Shown: positions 32,946 through 46,564 of the stretch, one piece after another
Numbering within the stretch: position 1 is the first letter of the stretch
Layout: every line of letters begins with the position of its first letter
Source of the DNA: Rhytidiadelphus loreus
Lineage: Eukaryota; Streptophyta; Bryopsida; Hypnales; Hylocomiaceae
DNA: 64,000 nt
Direction: 5' to 3'
NCBI GenBank assembly: GCA_947034895.1
Contig: OX344762.1
Coordinates: forward strand, 20,254,760 to 20,318,759
Position numbers and translations under genes: made by a program
Notes under the pieces: generated by a model
Seen by the model: the letters and a program-made list of their open reading frames with translations, nothing else
What the model was told of the DNA's origin: nothing
Database searches by the model: none

Positions 32946-35910
32946 TTTGCATCACAGGACTTCTTTGCATAGAGATTGCACGGATATGGGGATCCTTTCT
33001 AAATTGTTGTAGAATTCATGAGTTTGGCTTTGAATTTATAGTAAACTTACCTCCATTGCACAATTGAGCTTGTTGCAGCTTGACAATCGTTGATCCCACA
33101 AACTCCAACCTTATTATGTCTAAGAACAATGTGAATAATATTGAAATTGCACTGAATCATCTTTCTTGCAAGAAAGGAAACAATGTTGAAATTGCAGTAG
33201 ATCGTATTTCCTGCAAGGAAGGAAACAAAGGTATTTCACATGATTCTAAGTTTCATAGAAAATTGCATAAAAATCCATGATGCAGTCATAGCAAAGAAAT
33301 GGGAACCCTCAAACACAAAATCCATTGGCAAAATGACATGAATAGCAAGCACGACATCCAATTCCAACTAACAACTCAATTTAAAATGGTAAAATTCACA
33401 AACCTTCCAATACCACAATAGAATCAGAATTGCCAAACACACAATTTCTTGAAATGCCATAGCGGATTTGGAATTGCAAATACAGAAACCCGCCAATGCC
33501 ACCATAGAGTTGGAATGACATGAAACACAAACCCTCCAATGCCATAGCTAAAACTCAAAATGTATACATGATTAAGACAAGCATATTTGCCCCGCCGAAC
33601 TCAAAAAACCTTGCCGAATGCCCCTCTATAGAAACCAATGCGCAAAACGTACAGAACCAACACGACAAAATGAAGGTGGATGGAAGAAAAAAGCACGAAA
33701 TGGAGCAACAACAAAGAGAAATTGCAAAAGGTGGAGCAACAACAAAGAAGACAAGAAAGCGTGAAAAACAAGTAGAAAACCCTAACCGACAGAGATGACA
33801 AACAACCAAGCCTGAACGGAGCCAAACCTAACCAACGACTGAACCTCCTCTAAGCCCCAAACCTGGTCCGAACCTCCTCCAAGCCTACACACGCCGCACA
33901 AAGCTCACCGAAAGCTCACTTGACCTTCCTACAAACCTACATGTGTTGTACAAAGTTGAACCAAAGAAGTTATGTTTATCAATCATGAAAGTTTATGGTT
34001 AATATAAGTGAATGGAAGTTCAAGAATCAATTCACCCTAAGCCCTTTTTCCAAATTCTTGGAAGTTGCTCAAAATTGAACAAAATGCCAACATCTTCATA
34101 ATTTCTATCACTAATTTTTTAATTGGTATACTACAAATTCAAACCAAGCATGTTAGTAATCACATGAGACAATAAAACACATGAATTTCACAATTAGAGA
34201 TTGAAGAATTATATGGTTTCATTGCATGGATGTCAAAATTGTGAAATTCATATATAGGCTTTTAATCCTCTTTTCACAAATCAAGCCTTTAGAATTGGTC
34301 ACCAAAAAAATATGAGGTTCAAAGACAAAATGTGCATATTCCAAACAATTCATGGCTTCTCCAAATCTATTCTACAATTTCATTGCACGAATTTCCAATG
34401 TGATTTTCTTCCCAAGATCTAAAATATTTGAGGCTCATTTATAAGAATCCTCAATACTAGGAAATAAAGATTTGCGATGGACACTACAAAAACTCTTGAA
34501 TATGAAAATCATAATAATTTATTTCCAAAATTGGATTTCAAATGATAAAATAAGACTGCACTTGGCATTGAATTACAAACATTGTAGGGACTAGCAACAT
34601 ACTCAAAATAGGCCATATGTACATTTCCACTTGTTCAATTTTTACAACTCCTATGCAATTAACACTCCCTACAAAGTGAGTGCTTTTAACATCTATATGC
34701 TTAGTTCTTGAAGGGAAAATATTTTGCTTAATTGGGAAGGACTACAAGCCTTGGTTCTTCTTACTAAAGTAAAACACACTTCAAAAGGTTGAGGCATTTA
34801 CAGATTTATAGTCCTCATAGAACATGTCAAGCAAAATTCAAAGTTGTTACACAAATTAGGTCAAAAAAAATTGAACCTTTAGGTACACAACTCCCATATT
34901 ATGTGGGTTATTTTTTTAAGAAATCAAACAATATAAATGAATTTTATTTATTAGATTTTATATAGAAAAAATATAGGGGAGCAATAATATGTGAGGAAAA
35001 TAATTTTTTTAGAATTGGTATTTAATGTCCTTATGGAAGAGATGGACAATAAATGACACATCATTTGTTCCAAATTATTCATGAATCTTGAATGAGGAGC
35101 TCTAGCTTCTTGAAGAATTATTTGTAACGTCCTTTAAAGTCACTTATAATTTGAAGAGTCTATTATGAAGTTTGCTTTAATATACTCTTATTGCATTCAT
35201 TATATTTAGTAGAATATATTGTAGATGATTAGTAGTAACTAGTAAGTGGTTAGATACACTTTACATGTGTTTTGGCTTGTGTGGATTGATGCAAGTTCCC
35301 AACTCGAAACCCACTTGAAACCTGCCATTCCCTACCTGCGTTGACTTGGCCAAGAGATTGCCAAGTCAATTTTTTTGGAAAAAGAAAAAAGAAAATTTAA
35401 TTTTGTTTCTCATTTTAAAGACTTTATTTTTTTCAAAAAAAAAAGTCTGACACCGGAGTTCAAGAAGACCGGGGGGAACAGAGCTAGGAATAGGCCCAAA
35501 ACGGCCCTCCAGCCCCCCTCAATCTCATCTAATGACTAGAATGCATTGCTTATTGTTTGTGAATGTATTTGTTTGGCCATAGTACATTTGTCCAAACATA
35601 TTGTACTTTAGTTTTCGGTAACCATAATTAAAAACGGTTTGAATGAAAAGGGACAAAATAATAAAGGGTAATAAACAATAATAGGAAAAAAAAAAATCAT
35701 AAAACAACTATTAGTTCTAATTTTTTAATCTAATATAGGGTCCAAAAAATTGAATTCAAAAGTGTATTGTAAATAATATAGGGTACTTTAATAAATGGCA
35801 ATTTAGAATTATTTTTAACAATAGGGTGTATTAAATATTAGGTAAATAGCCCCCCATAAAATATACCCTTATTTTAACGTATATACTAAACCTCTAAATT
35901 AGTGACCTCC
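32946..35910. other. Left-arm DNA between the array and the N gap
   Basis: It contains a 45-bp tandem duplication (33141-33185, 33186-33230), whose two copies would read NIEIA…SCKKGN and NVEIA…SCKEGN. It also contains about four degenerate 44-bp repeats (33370-33545) built on TGGCATTGG, and a purine-rich low-complexity stretch (33640-33780). A G+C-rich patch lies near 35450-35520. None amounts to a supported gene. Mirrored at 38777-41741. Confidence 0.45.
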
Positions 35911-36410
35911 NNNNNNNNNNNNNNNNNNNNNNNNNNNNNNNNNNNNNNNNNNNNNNNNNNNNNNNNNNNNNNNNNNNNNNNNNNNNNNNNNNNNNNNNNN
36001 NNNNNNNNNNNNNNNNNNNNNNNNNNNNNNNNNNNNNNNNNNNNNNNNNNNNNNNNNNNNNNNNNNNNNNNNNNNNNNNNNNNNNNNNNNNNNNNNNNNN
36101 NNNNNNNNNNNNNNNNNNNNNNNNNNNNNNNNNNNNNNNNNNNNNNNNNNNNNNNNNNNNNNNNNNNNNNNNNNNNNNNNNNNNNNNNNNNNNNNNNNNN
36201 NNNNNNNNNNNNNNNNNNNNNNNNNNNNNNNNNNNNNNNNNNNNNNNNNNNNNNNNNNNNNNNNNNNNNNNNNNNNNNNNNNNNNNNNNNNNNNNNNNNN
36301 NNNNNNNNNNNNNNNNNNNNNNNNNNNNNNNNNNNNNNNNNNNNNNNNNNNNNNNNNNNNNNNNNNNNNNNNNNNNNNNNNNNNNNNNNNNNNNNNNNNN
36401 NNNNNNNNNN
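35911..36410. other. Assembly gap, exactly 500 N
   Basis: An unbroken run of 500 N. A round 500 is the kind of fixed spacer that scaffolding programs insert, so the real distance is unknown. The left arm of the inverted duplication ends directly at the gap. Confidence 0.98.
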
Positions 36411-38565
36411 TTTCCATATGAAAAGCTTTGATTCATTTCATTTGGATTTATGATATGAAGAGGTTGCCAAGAAGTTGTAGAGCATCTTGTTTTGCAAGTG
36501 ATTCTAATATTGTTTAATAAAAATTAGATATAGGATTCATTTTTGAGCTCAATTTTAAAAAAAAATTCAAAAAAAATAGGCCCACCAAATTAACATTGAT
36601 TGTTAGGACAATCTCACTATTGGTATTAGTGAGTTTTAATTCCATCTTAGAGCTATTAATGATTTAGTTTTTCCCTCTATGATACCTTCTTCTGCTAAAT
36701 AATTTTTTATTTTTCCTGTACTTTCAACCCAATTTTGAATGATGAAAAAATCTAAATTCAAGATCTATAGTGCAAACTATTTAAATTAAGAAGATTTGAA
36801 GTCTCTTAAACTAGTTTGCCATTGTGCCAAAAAACATGATTTCTTCACTTTGAATGCATTTATCTTGCAATCTATGTGGTCAAAATGTCTGAATTTTTTT
36901 TCTCTTTGCACTTTGCACAAAAAATGGCAGTTTTGAGTGTTTTTGACAATTGCAACAAGGAGGTCACCCCTTGACCAGAGGTCGCCCTAATTTTAGAACC
37001 CGTAGTCGCCCCATCTGCACTTGGATGCTCCCCCATTCGTAGTCGCCCAAGGTTGAAGTACATGCGCCCCCACCCGAAGGCATCCAAGTTGGCTTTCCAC
37101 ATCATTTTGTAAACCTTGCCACGTAGGCATAGTTCATTTACCGTAGGATAAATTTTTTTACCCCAACGCAACGCAATGTCAAGTAAACTCGACACTTAGT
37201 GACATGCGACATGCGACATCAGACATCATATATGACGCCAAAACCCAAAAATATGTCACACAAGACAACCCTGGTTGGGATTAATTGTGGTAGAGAAGTG
37301 CTTGAAATTCAATTAATGTAGCTACAATATCCAAAACATTAAATGGTTAAAAAAATATTCTTTTCCATTCATCTATTAGAGGGATATACTATGGATTACA
37401 ATCATCCTAAAATTAATTTTTGCTCTTCTTTGATTTCCTTCACACTAATTTATATCTAATTTTCTTTTAAATCAAGCGATTTTCCAATAGTCTATTTATA
37501 TATAATCATATTTTAAGAATTAAATCTAGGCTAAAGTAGATCCAAATCATGTATAAATTTTTCCTCTGATGAATAAAAAGTTAAACTCACATAATTAAAT
37601 TCACATAGTTTTCTACTTTTTGTAGAGTGCCCTCTTTGAACCATGATTAATTTTGGACCACGATATTGAACCTCTTTGAACCACGATAATTTCAAATCAT
37701 CACAAACTTAGACTCTTAGATTTCAAAAATCTAATAAAAAAAAATTTTCATCAGTGAAAAAAAAAGGTTCACTGATTTTCAATTCGATGAAGTGTGCATG
37801 CAATTGTAAGATGTGAAATACAAAATAAAGAATTTTGAAGTTCAACTTGGTGGTCATATGTCCATCGTTAGACGTTTACATTTGGAGATAGCTTGGAAAG
37901 AATGGAAGGCAAAAGAGAAGATGATGAACGCTAAGAAATTAGAATCTACTTCACATGTTCAATTCATGACTTTGAACTTTGTACCCTAAGTCTAAGGTGC
38001 ATGTATTTCAATGTTGAATAGAGAAGTTGTTCAAGATTATGTTGTCATCCCCCTAATTAATGTTCAAATCTCAAAAAATAATTGAGAGCTTTAATCTATG
38101 ATGAGTTCCATTGGATTGAGATATAAAAAATAAGTATATAAATATACAAGAAAAAAAATGCAGAATTTCCAATAAAAAAGCAGACATTCATGCTATAAGA
38201 GTTCTTTGTAAAAGAGAAATATAGATATAGAGGATTTTATGGCTCACTAAATTATGGCTTTTAAAGATTCTAGCCATAATATCTTTAGTTTTGTTCAATT
38301 TAACTTTTTTTTACATCCCTATGCAAAGGAATTGAGAAACTTAAAGAAACACACAATTAAAAAGCTAGTCCTTTTGCTAAACAATAGGCAAAATTATCTG
38401 AAAATTCTAAGGGTTAAAGAAGATATAGTTTCATCATTGAAGAATGAATGTGTGTAGTTAGAGGCTTGATTTTGAGGGGGGAACCATTTTATTCCCAATA
38501 AATTTGGCTTGAAATATGAGAGCTACGTCTCTTAGTGAATTTATAGCTTCTGAAAATATAAAAAA
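36411..38565. other. Unique spacer between the arms
   Basis: AT-rich, not repeated in inverted form within the window. A more G+C-rich patch at 36955-37200 carries a 107-codon minus-strand frame with no motif I recognise; I do not call it a gene. Sequence at 36850-36950 resembles the 578-bp TTAA element family (GGCAGTTTTGAGTGTTTTTG). Confidence 0.45.
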
Positions 38566-38861
38566 CCATAATGTATGTTGTCTTATTTTATAAAGTTCAA
38601 AAGGAATTGATATTGGAAGGATTCGGGGGGAAGTCACTAATTTAGAGGTTTAGTATATACGTTAAAATAAGGGTATATTTTATGGGGGGCTATTTACCTA
38701 ATATTTAATACACCCATAATGTATGTTGTCTTATTTTATAAAGTTCAAAAGGAACTGATATTGGAAGGATTCGGGGGGAGGTCACTAATTTAGAGGTTTA
38801 GTATATACGTTAAAATAAGGGTATATTTTATGGGGGGCTATTTACCTAATATTTAATACAC
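38566..38861. repeat. Tandem duplication, two 148-bp copies
   Basis: Copy 1 is 38566-38713 and copy 2 is 38714-38861. Two substitutions separate them (GGAATTGATA against GGAACTGATA, and GGGGGGAAGTC against GGGGGGAGGTC). Only copy 2 overlaps the sequence present in the left arm, which stops at the G run inside it. Confidence 0.9.
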
Positions 38862-41741
38862 CCTATTGTTAAAAATAATTCTAAATTGCCATTTATTAAA
38901 GTACCCTATATTATTTACAATACACTTTTGAATTCAATTTTTTGGACCCTATATTAGATTAAAAAATTAGAACTAATAGTTGTTTTATGATTTTTTTTTT
39001 TCCTATTATTGTTTATTACCCTTTATTATTTTGTCCCTTTTCATTCAAACCGTTTTTAATTATGGTTACCGAAAACTAAAGTACAATATGTTTGGACAAA
39101 TGTACTATGGCCAAACAAATACATTCACAAACAATAAGCAATGCATTCTAGTCATTAGATGAGATTGAGGGGGGCTGGAGGGCCGTTTTGGGCCTATTCC
39201 TAGCTCTGTTCCCCCCGGTCTTCTTGAACTCCGGTGTCAGACTTTTTTTTTTGAAAAAAATAAAGTCTTTAAAATGAGAAACAAAATTAAATTTTCTTTT
39301 TTCTTTTTCCAAAAAAATTGACTTGGCAATCTCTTGGCCAAGTCAACGCAGGTAGGGAATGGCAGGTTTCAAGTGGGTTTCGAGTTGGGAACTTGCATCA
39401 ATCCACACAAGCCAAAACACATGTAAAGTGTATCTAACCACTTACTAGTTACTACTAATCATCTACAATATATTCTACTAAATATAATGAATGCAATAAG
39501 AGTATATTAAAGCAAACTTCATAATAGACTCTTCAAATTATAAGTGACTTTAAAGGACGTTACAAATAATTCTTCAAGAAGCTAGAGCTCCTCATTCAAG
39601 ATTCATGAATAATTTGGAACAAATGATGTGTCATTTATTGTCCATCTCTTCCATAAGGACATTAAATACCAATTCTAAAAAAATTATTTTCCTCACATAT
39701 TATTGCTCCCCTATATTTTTTCTATATAAAATCTAATAAATAAAATTCATTTATATTGTTTGATTTCTTAAAAAAATAACCCACATAATATGGGAGTTGT
39801 GTACCTAAAGGTTCAATTTTTTTTGACCTAATTTGTGTAACAACTTTGAATTTTGCTTGACATGTTCTATGAGGACTATAAATCTGTAAATGCCTCAACC
39901 TTTTGAAGTGTGTTTTACTTTAGTAAGAAGAACCAAGGCTTGTAGTCCTTCCCAATTAAGCAAAATATTTTCCCTTCAAGAACTAAGCATATAGATGTTA
40001 AAAGCACTCACTTTGTAGGGAGTGTTAATTGCATAGGAGTTGTAAAAATTGAACAAGTGGAAATGTACATATGGCCTATTTTGAGTATGTTGCTAGTCCC
40101 TACAATGTTTGTAATTCAATGCCAAGTGCAGTCTTATTTTATCATTTGAAATCCAATTTTGGAAATAAATTATTATGATTTTCATATTCAAGAGTTTTTG
40201 TAGTGTCCATCGCAAATCTTTATTTCCTAGTATTGAGGATTCTTATAAATGAGCCTCAAATATTTTAGATCTTGGGAAGAAAATCACATTGGAAATTCGT
40301 GCAATGAAATTGTAGAATAGATTTGGAGAAGCCATGAATTGTTTGGAATATGCACATTTTGTCTTTGAACCTCATATTTTTTTGGTGACCAATTCTAAAG
40401 GCTTGATTTGTGAAAAGAGGATTAAAAGCCTATATATGAATTTCACAATTTTGACATCCATGCAATGAAACCATATAATTCTTCAATCTCTAATTGTGAA
40501 ATTCATGTGTTTTATTGTCTCATGTGATTACTAACATGCTTGGTTTGAATTTGTAGTATACCAATTAAAAAATTAGTGATAGAAATTATGAAGATGTTGG
40601 CATTTTGTTCAATTTTGAGCAACTTCCAAGAATTTGGAAAAAGGGCTTAGGGTGAATTGATTCTTGAACTTCCATTCACTTATATTAACCATAAACTTTC
40701 ATGATTGATAAACATAACTTCTTTGGTTCAACTTTGTACAACACATGTAGGTTTGTAGGAAGGTCAAGTGAGCTTTCGGTGAGCTTTGTGCGGCGTGTGT
40801 AGGCTTGGAGGAGGTTCGGACCAGGTTTGGGGCTTAGAGGAGGTTCAGTCGTTGGTTAGGTTTGGCTCCGTTCAGGCTTGGTTGTTTGTCATCTCTGTCG
40901 GTTAGGGTTTTCTACTTGTTTTTCACGCTTTCTTGTCTTCTTTGTTGTTGCTCCACCTTTTGCAATTTCTCTTTGTTGTTGCTCCATTTCGTGCTTTTTT
41001 CTTCCATCCACCTTCATTTTGTCGTGTTGGTTCTGTACGTTTTGCGCATTGGTTTCTATAGAGGGGCATTCGGCAAGGTTTTTTGAGTTCGGCGGGGCAA
41101 ATATGCTTGTCTTAATCATGTATACATTTTGAGTTTTAGCTATGGCATTGGAGGGTTTGTGTTTCATGTCATTCCAACTCTATGGTGGCATTGGCGGGTT
41201 TCTGTATTTGCAATTCCAAATCCGCTATGGCATTTCAAGAAATTGTGTGTTTGGCAATTCTGATTCTATTGTGGTATTGGAAGGTTTGTGAATTTTACCA
41301 TTTTAAATTGAGTTGTTAGTTGGAATTGGATGTCGTGCTTGCTATTCATGTCATTTTGCCAATGGATTTTGTGTTTGAGGGTTCCCATTTCTTTGCTATG
41401 ACTGCATCATGGATTTTTATGCAATTTTCTATGAAACTTAGAATCATGTGAAATACCTTTGTTTCCTTCCTTGCAGGAAATACGATCTACTGCAATTTCA
41501 ACATTGTTTCCTTTCTTGCAAGAAAGATGATTCAGTGCAATTTCAATATTATTCACATTGTTCTTAGACATAATAAGGTTGGAGTTTGTGGGATCAACGA
41601 TTGTCAAGCTGCAACAAGCTCAATTGTGCAATGGAGGTAAGTTTACTATAAATTCAAAGCCAAACTCATGAATTCTACAACAATTTAGAAAGGATCCCCA
41701 TATCCGTGCAATCTCTATGCAAAGAAGTCCTGTGATGCAAA

Positions 41742-42947
41742 GGCATGGTTCAGACCGCGCGGTTTGAATTGTTCCATTGAGCATAAAAAATTTGTGATAA
41801 TGTATTCTATAAGTTGTGCATGCATTGAAAGTAGTTTAGACCGCGCGGCTTGAACCACTCTATACATAAAAATGTGTGATGGTCTGGTCCCTAAGTACTA
41901 CATGAGATGAAAGTGGTTTAGATCGCGTGGTCTGAACCACTCCATGCATAAAAATGCGCGATGGTCTGGACTCTAGGAAGTGGATGAGCTAAAAGTGGTT
42001 TAGACCGTGCGGTCTAAACTACTCCATTCATAAAAATGCGTGATGGTCTGGACTTTAGGAGGTGGATGAGCTGAAAGTGGTTTAGATCGCGTGGTCTGAA
42101 CCACTCTATGCATAAAAATGTGCAATGGTCTGGACTCTAAAAAGTAGATGAGCTAAAAGTGGTTTAGACCGCGCGATCTAAACTACTCCATTCATAAAAA
42201 TGCGTGATGGTCTGGACTTTAGGAGCTGGATGAGCTAAAAGTGGTTTAGACTGCATGAGCTAAACCACTCCGTGCATAAAAATGGGTAATGGTTTGGACT
42301 CTAAGTACTACATGAGATGAAAGTGGCTTAGACCGCGCGGTCTAAACCACTCGATGTATAAAATTCCATGATGGTCTGGACTCTAAGTGGTGCATGAGCT
42401 AAAAGTGGTTTAGACCGCGCGGTCTAAACTACTCTATGCATAAAATGCATGATGGTTTGGACTCTAGGAAGTGGATGAGCTGAAAGTAGTTCAAAACGCC
42501 CAATCTAAACCACTCCATGCATAAAAATCCCTGATGGTTTGAACTCTAAGTACTGCATGAGCTCAAAGTCGTTCAAGCCACACAGTCTGAACTATTCCTT
42601 TGTGTATAAAAATCCTTGATGTTGTGGATTGTATGTAGTGCACTCAATAGTGCATGAGCTAAAAGTGGTTTAGACCACACTGTCTAAACCATCCCATGCA
42701 TAAAATGCGTGATGGTCTAAACTCTAAGTAGTGCATGAGCTGAAAGTGGTTTAGACCGCACGGTCTAAACCACTCCATGTATGAAATTCCCAGAGGTCTG
42801 AACTCTAAGCACTGCATGGGATGAAAGTGGTTTAGACCACGCGGTCTAAACTACTCCATGCATAAAAAAACCTAATGGTCTGACCTCTAAGTATTGCATG
42901 AGATGAAAGTGGTTCAAACTACACCGTCTGAAATGCTTAATTGTTAT
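41742..42947. repeat. Tandem palindrome array, right-arm copy
   Basis: Mirror of 31740-32945: the same fifteen cores with the same unit-specific substitutions in reverse order. It was therefore copied as a block and did not expand separately. Confidence 0.9.
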
Positions 42948-43166
42948 TAACATTTAAGCAATATACACTACAAAGAAAACAAATCTAAAATGACAAGATT
43001 TTAACACAAAACTGTCTAATGACAATAGGCACGTGTTGACAAAAAACTTTCCACTTTTCTTGTTGGTTGAGAGGTTGTTTTTATAGTGAAATGTATTGTT
43101 CATCAAGAATCCTCAAAAACTATGGGATAATTTGAAGATGAGAGCTTGGCCGCTCATTGTCAAAGC

Positions 43167-43537
43167 ATAGGAATTTTATTCAAAGTGAAATTTCAGATAT
43201 TGTTTAGGCATAGTATAATACGTGTTTTTAGAAAACTTTGAACTAACAAAAGTTGTTAAATCAATTTGAGTTCTACCTCCAAAAATCTGTTTCAAATTTA
43301 GATACTCCAATTAAAAGATATAGACAAAATTCAGAGACAATGTAAAAAAATAATGTCCCTTTCAAAATCCTCCTTGAATTTTGTCCATAACTTTTGATTG
43401 AAGGATCTAAATATAAAACGGATTTTTGGAGGTGAAGCTTAAATTGATTTACCAACTTTTATTAGTTCAAAGTTTTCTAAGAAAATGTATTCTACTATGA
43501 CTAAATGAGGTTTGAAATTTTATTTTGAACAAAATTT
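43167..43537. repeat. Foldback element, right-arm copy
   Basis: Mirror of 31150-31520. Confidence 0.7.
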
Positions 43538-43556
43538 CTACCTTTAAAGTTTTTTT

Positions 43557-43772
43557 TGTTAAAATGGCACAAAATGAAACCACTAAAAGAATGAAAACAA
43601 TGGAAAGATTGTCCGAGGGGAGTGGAAATGCGTGAACTAGGGGTAATTTGAATGTGCTAGGCATAAAATTGGCACATGTATGACCCTATCGTGGCACATT
43701 TATTCTCCATTTGTAGAAGATATTCCATTAAAATGGCATGCGGAATACCGCCATTTTAACGAAATTGACCAT
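43557..43772. mobile_element. 246-bp MITE with one end lost, right-arm copy
   Basis: Mirror of 30915-31130; the intact end ATTTTAACGAAATTGACCAT lies at 43753-43772. Confidence 0.75.
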
Positions 43773-44144
43773 CTTTGAGTTAAATACAAATGGTGAGATC
43801 CTACTAATCCCAATTTATATATCCCATATGAGTTGCTTTACCTACTACTACCCTTCTTGTATAAAGCACTTCTCTTCTCTTCTCTTCCCAACTCATTTGC
43901 AATGAGAGGCTTTTGAAGGTATGTTTGAATGTGAAGCCAAATTTTGATTAGTTAAGTTGGATGTTTGAATCAACACATCCTAATTTACAAACCATTTTAC
44001 AAATTTCTATCAAATATTTATCACTATAGACAAAATTTCCTTTGTAATGATAGGATATATAAGAATGTTTTCAGCTAATAGGGGTCTGAACCCAATAAGT
44101 AAGATAGCGAGAATATAAACTTGATAAACCTGACCCTTCTAATT

Positions 44145-44216
44145 AGGACATTCTTGAATTGATGGCATGGTTCAAACTATGCAGTCTGAACCATGCCATC
44201 AATTCAAGAATGTCCT
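44145..44216. repeat. 72-bp hairpin, right-arm copy
   Basis: Mirror of 30471-30542. Confidence 0.85.
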
Positions 44217-46126
44217 GGAAAGCAATCCTATGAATGATAAATCATCTCTCGGCAATATGCATGAATGCATTAGATTCTTTGGTTTGAATCTATTCCATGT
44301 CAAGACAAAGCACTAGACTCTTTATCTCAAAGCTAATCTTGTAGGAATACAAATGATCGTAGGAAGCGTATCCGCGAGTAAATTTTTTTTGACTGTGCAG
44401 TCTAAAATTTTTAAAGGGCCAATAGTGTTGCTTCTTGAATTCTTGACTTGTCGAGTTTAGACCGCGCGGTTTGATTTGTAGCATTTCTTGTGGATTGTGA
44501 CATAGAGTCTTTGGAGAGCCGCCCACTCCTTATTGAATCCACAACTTTTAAAAATTGCACATTGAAGAGAAATTTTCACTAGAGTTCATGGAGTCAAAGT
44601 CATTGTGGACTGTCAAATTGAATTGCCTATGCGACTCACTCATCTTCAATCTAGAGTTGGAATTCACAAAGACTAGGGATTCTAAATGGGAATCCTTCAC
44701 GGGTTTGATAGTCATTAATATCCATGTTCTCAGGGAAGCAATTCTTGTAGATGTGGGAAATTCCAATAATAATGCATTTGGAATCATCATCATCCATCAA
44801 TGTTGAAAATGAACTGACCTTCTATAGCAAACGCCTGATGAAGAAATATTCACTTGTTCTCCATGCATATCAATTGTCGATGGCTCACACACAATCCTAA
44901 TGCAAAGCCCTCTCTAATGATTTCCATGAGATTAAAAAAGTAGTGAGTACATACCTCACAAAAGCATTTGTTGTCCACATTAGAACACTAACAAAAACTA
45001 GTTTAGTACTTATAAAGTGACATTGAATGCACTCTTTGGGCAAAAATTTCAAAAAGTACCATCAACTTGTAAAGATTGTAAGAAAATTCTTTGAACGCCA
45101 TCAATACATTTGAATATTTGAAATTCATCTCAAATTTTTATCCATCCATACAGAAAATCCTTCTATTTAGAGAAAAAAAAATGAAAATTAAATTTTCATT
45201 TAAATTATAGGTAGTTAAAGGATAAAACTTGCTAGATGTTCAAAATTCTTAACATTTCTCATTTCATCTTGTAAAAATATTGAACTAAATTTGCAATAAT
45301 TCAATGAAAATATGTTATCTATGCTCTAAATGAGATATGTATTGCACCTTTCAATTTGCTATAAATCTCATAACTTTTTTAATTATATATAATAATTATT
45401 TAAATTTAGAAATTATAAAATAAAAAATAATATTACATGATGGAAATTTAAATTAAATCATATCATTAAAATCTATAAGTTAAAATTTGTATGTTTTGAT
45501 TGTGTTTGGGGATTACATTATACTAATTGCAAACTTGTTTATAACCTCCTACTTGAACCCTTATACATTCCCAAAGTATTTTTTTTTGGCAAAACAAGTT
45601 CAATCAACGAGGAATAAATAATGCATACTCCCTCTAAAATTTCCTTGTTTCTTGTCATAATTCATTAAAAATCAAACAAAAGAATTCCAAATCTATTTAG
45701 AATTAGCATTATATAAACAAAGTATTTGAAATAAAAAATAATACTTTTGTAAATAAAATAAACATATGTAAAATGAAGTTCAAATTAGTTCATTGATTTT
45801 CTAAAGAAAAATAAATTTTCTCATTTTACATCAATAAATCTATGTACATTAAATGAATCTTAAAATTTGATAATATTTGGGATGATTTTTTTGTGTAAAG
45901 AAATATGTGTTTAAAAACATAAACACAAATGTTATTCGCAACTATATTAGTAACACCAATAATACCTCTAACTACACACATGTTATTCAAAATCTAAAAC
46001 CTACAACTATTATTTACAAGCCAATACCAAACTATTTCTCCAAGTTGGTATTTATAATGCATCTTCCCAAAACTTCTAATCAAACGCATGAGTGAGGACA
46101 TTTAGGGGATAACCCCGGGTTATGTT

Positions 46127-46564
46127 CCATCATTACTCACTAATTCATCCCTCTAACTTAATTAAGTACTCGTAACTAACTAACAGTACTCGCTCGCACT
46201 CGCTCGCATAGGGTCCCACCAGTGATGTCCAGTCACATCCACCCACGCTGCAATGAAAGCGCCGCCGTTTGTCTCTTATTCATCCACATAACTTCATTCA
46301 TCCAACTTCTTTCGAGGTACACTTCTTCTTCTCCCTGGCTCGCCTCACAGGCTTCAAGCTCTTCTCTTCTTCCCTGTATTAATTCGATGCTGTAGATTGT
46401 CAGTGCAATCCGTGGTGCATTGTTTTGCTGTTTCTCGCATTCGTCACCGACTTAATTTCCCCTGTTTCGCCTCATTTTTCCATACAATGTCTTGTCACTG
46501 GCCTCCATAGCTTGCCAATTCTCCCCTGTGGCTTTGCATTTCGAGGTTTGGCTTTGCATTGATC
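46127..46564 (+). promoter_or_regulatory. 5' UTR and promoter region of the right helicase gene
   Basis: The same region as 28123-28560 in mirror. The direct repeat reads ACTCGCTCGC twice near 46187-46206. Base composition changes from AT-rich to mixed at about 46180. No firm core promoter element is assigned. Confidence 0.35.

Larger units (their letters stand above)
22534..35910 (+). repeat. Left arm of a 13.4-kb inverted duplication
   Basis: Every position x in this arm pairs with 74687-x in the right arm. All coding and non-coding blocks compared (helicase exons and introns, foldback, palindrome array, 5' flank) correspond without any net length change over 13.4 kb, and the stretches I compared base by base are identical. 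Only the outermost 80 bases or so differ. The arm is cut at its inner end by the N gap, so its true inner boundary is not visible. Confidence 0.95.

Noticed and set aside
33520..33809. 84-92 codon frames on both strands
   Set aside because: Purine- or pyrimidine-rich low complexity (CAACAACAAAGA repeats) opens several frames at once; no domain.
35894..36453. Long reading frames of 170-180 codons
   Set aside because: They consist almost entirely of N and are artefacts of the gap.
36872..37195. 107-codon minus-strand gene in the spacer
   Set aside because: No motif, no splice sites, no second exon; the G+C patch alone keeps the frame open.
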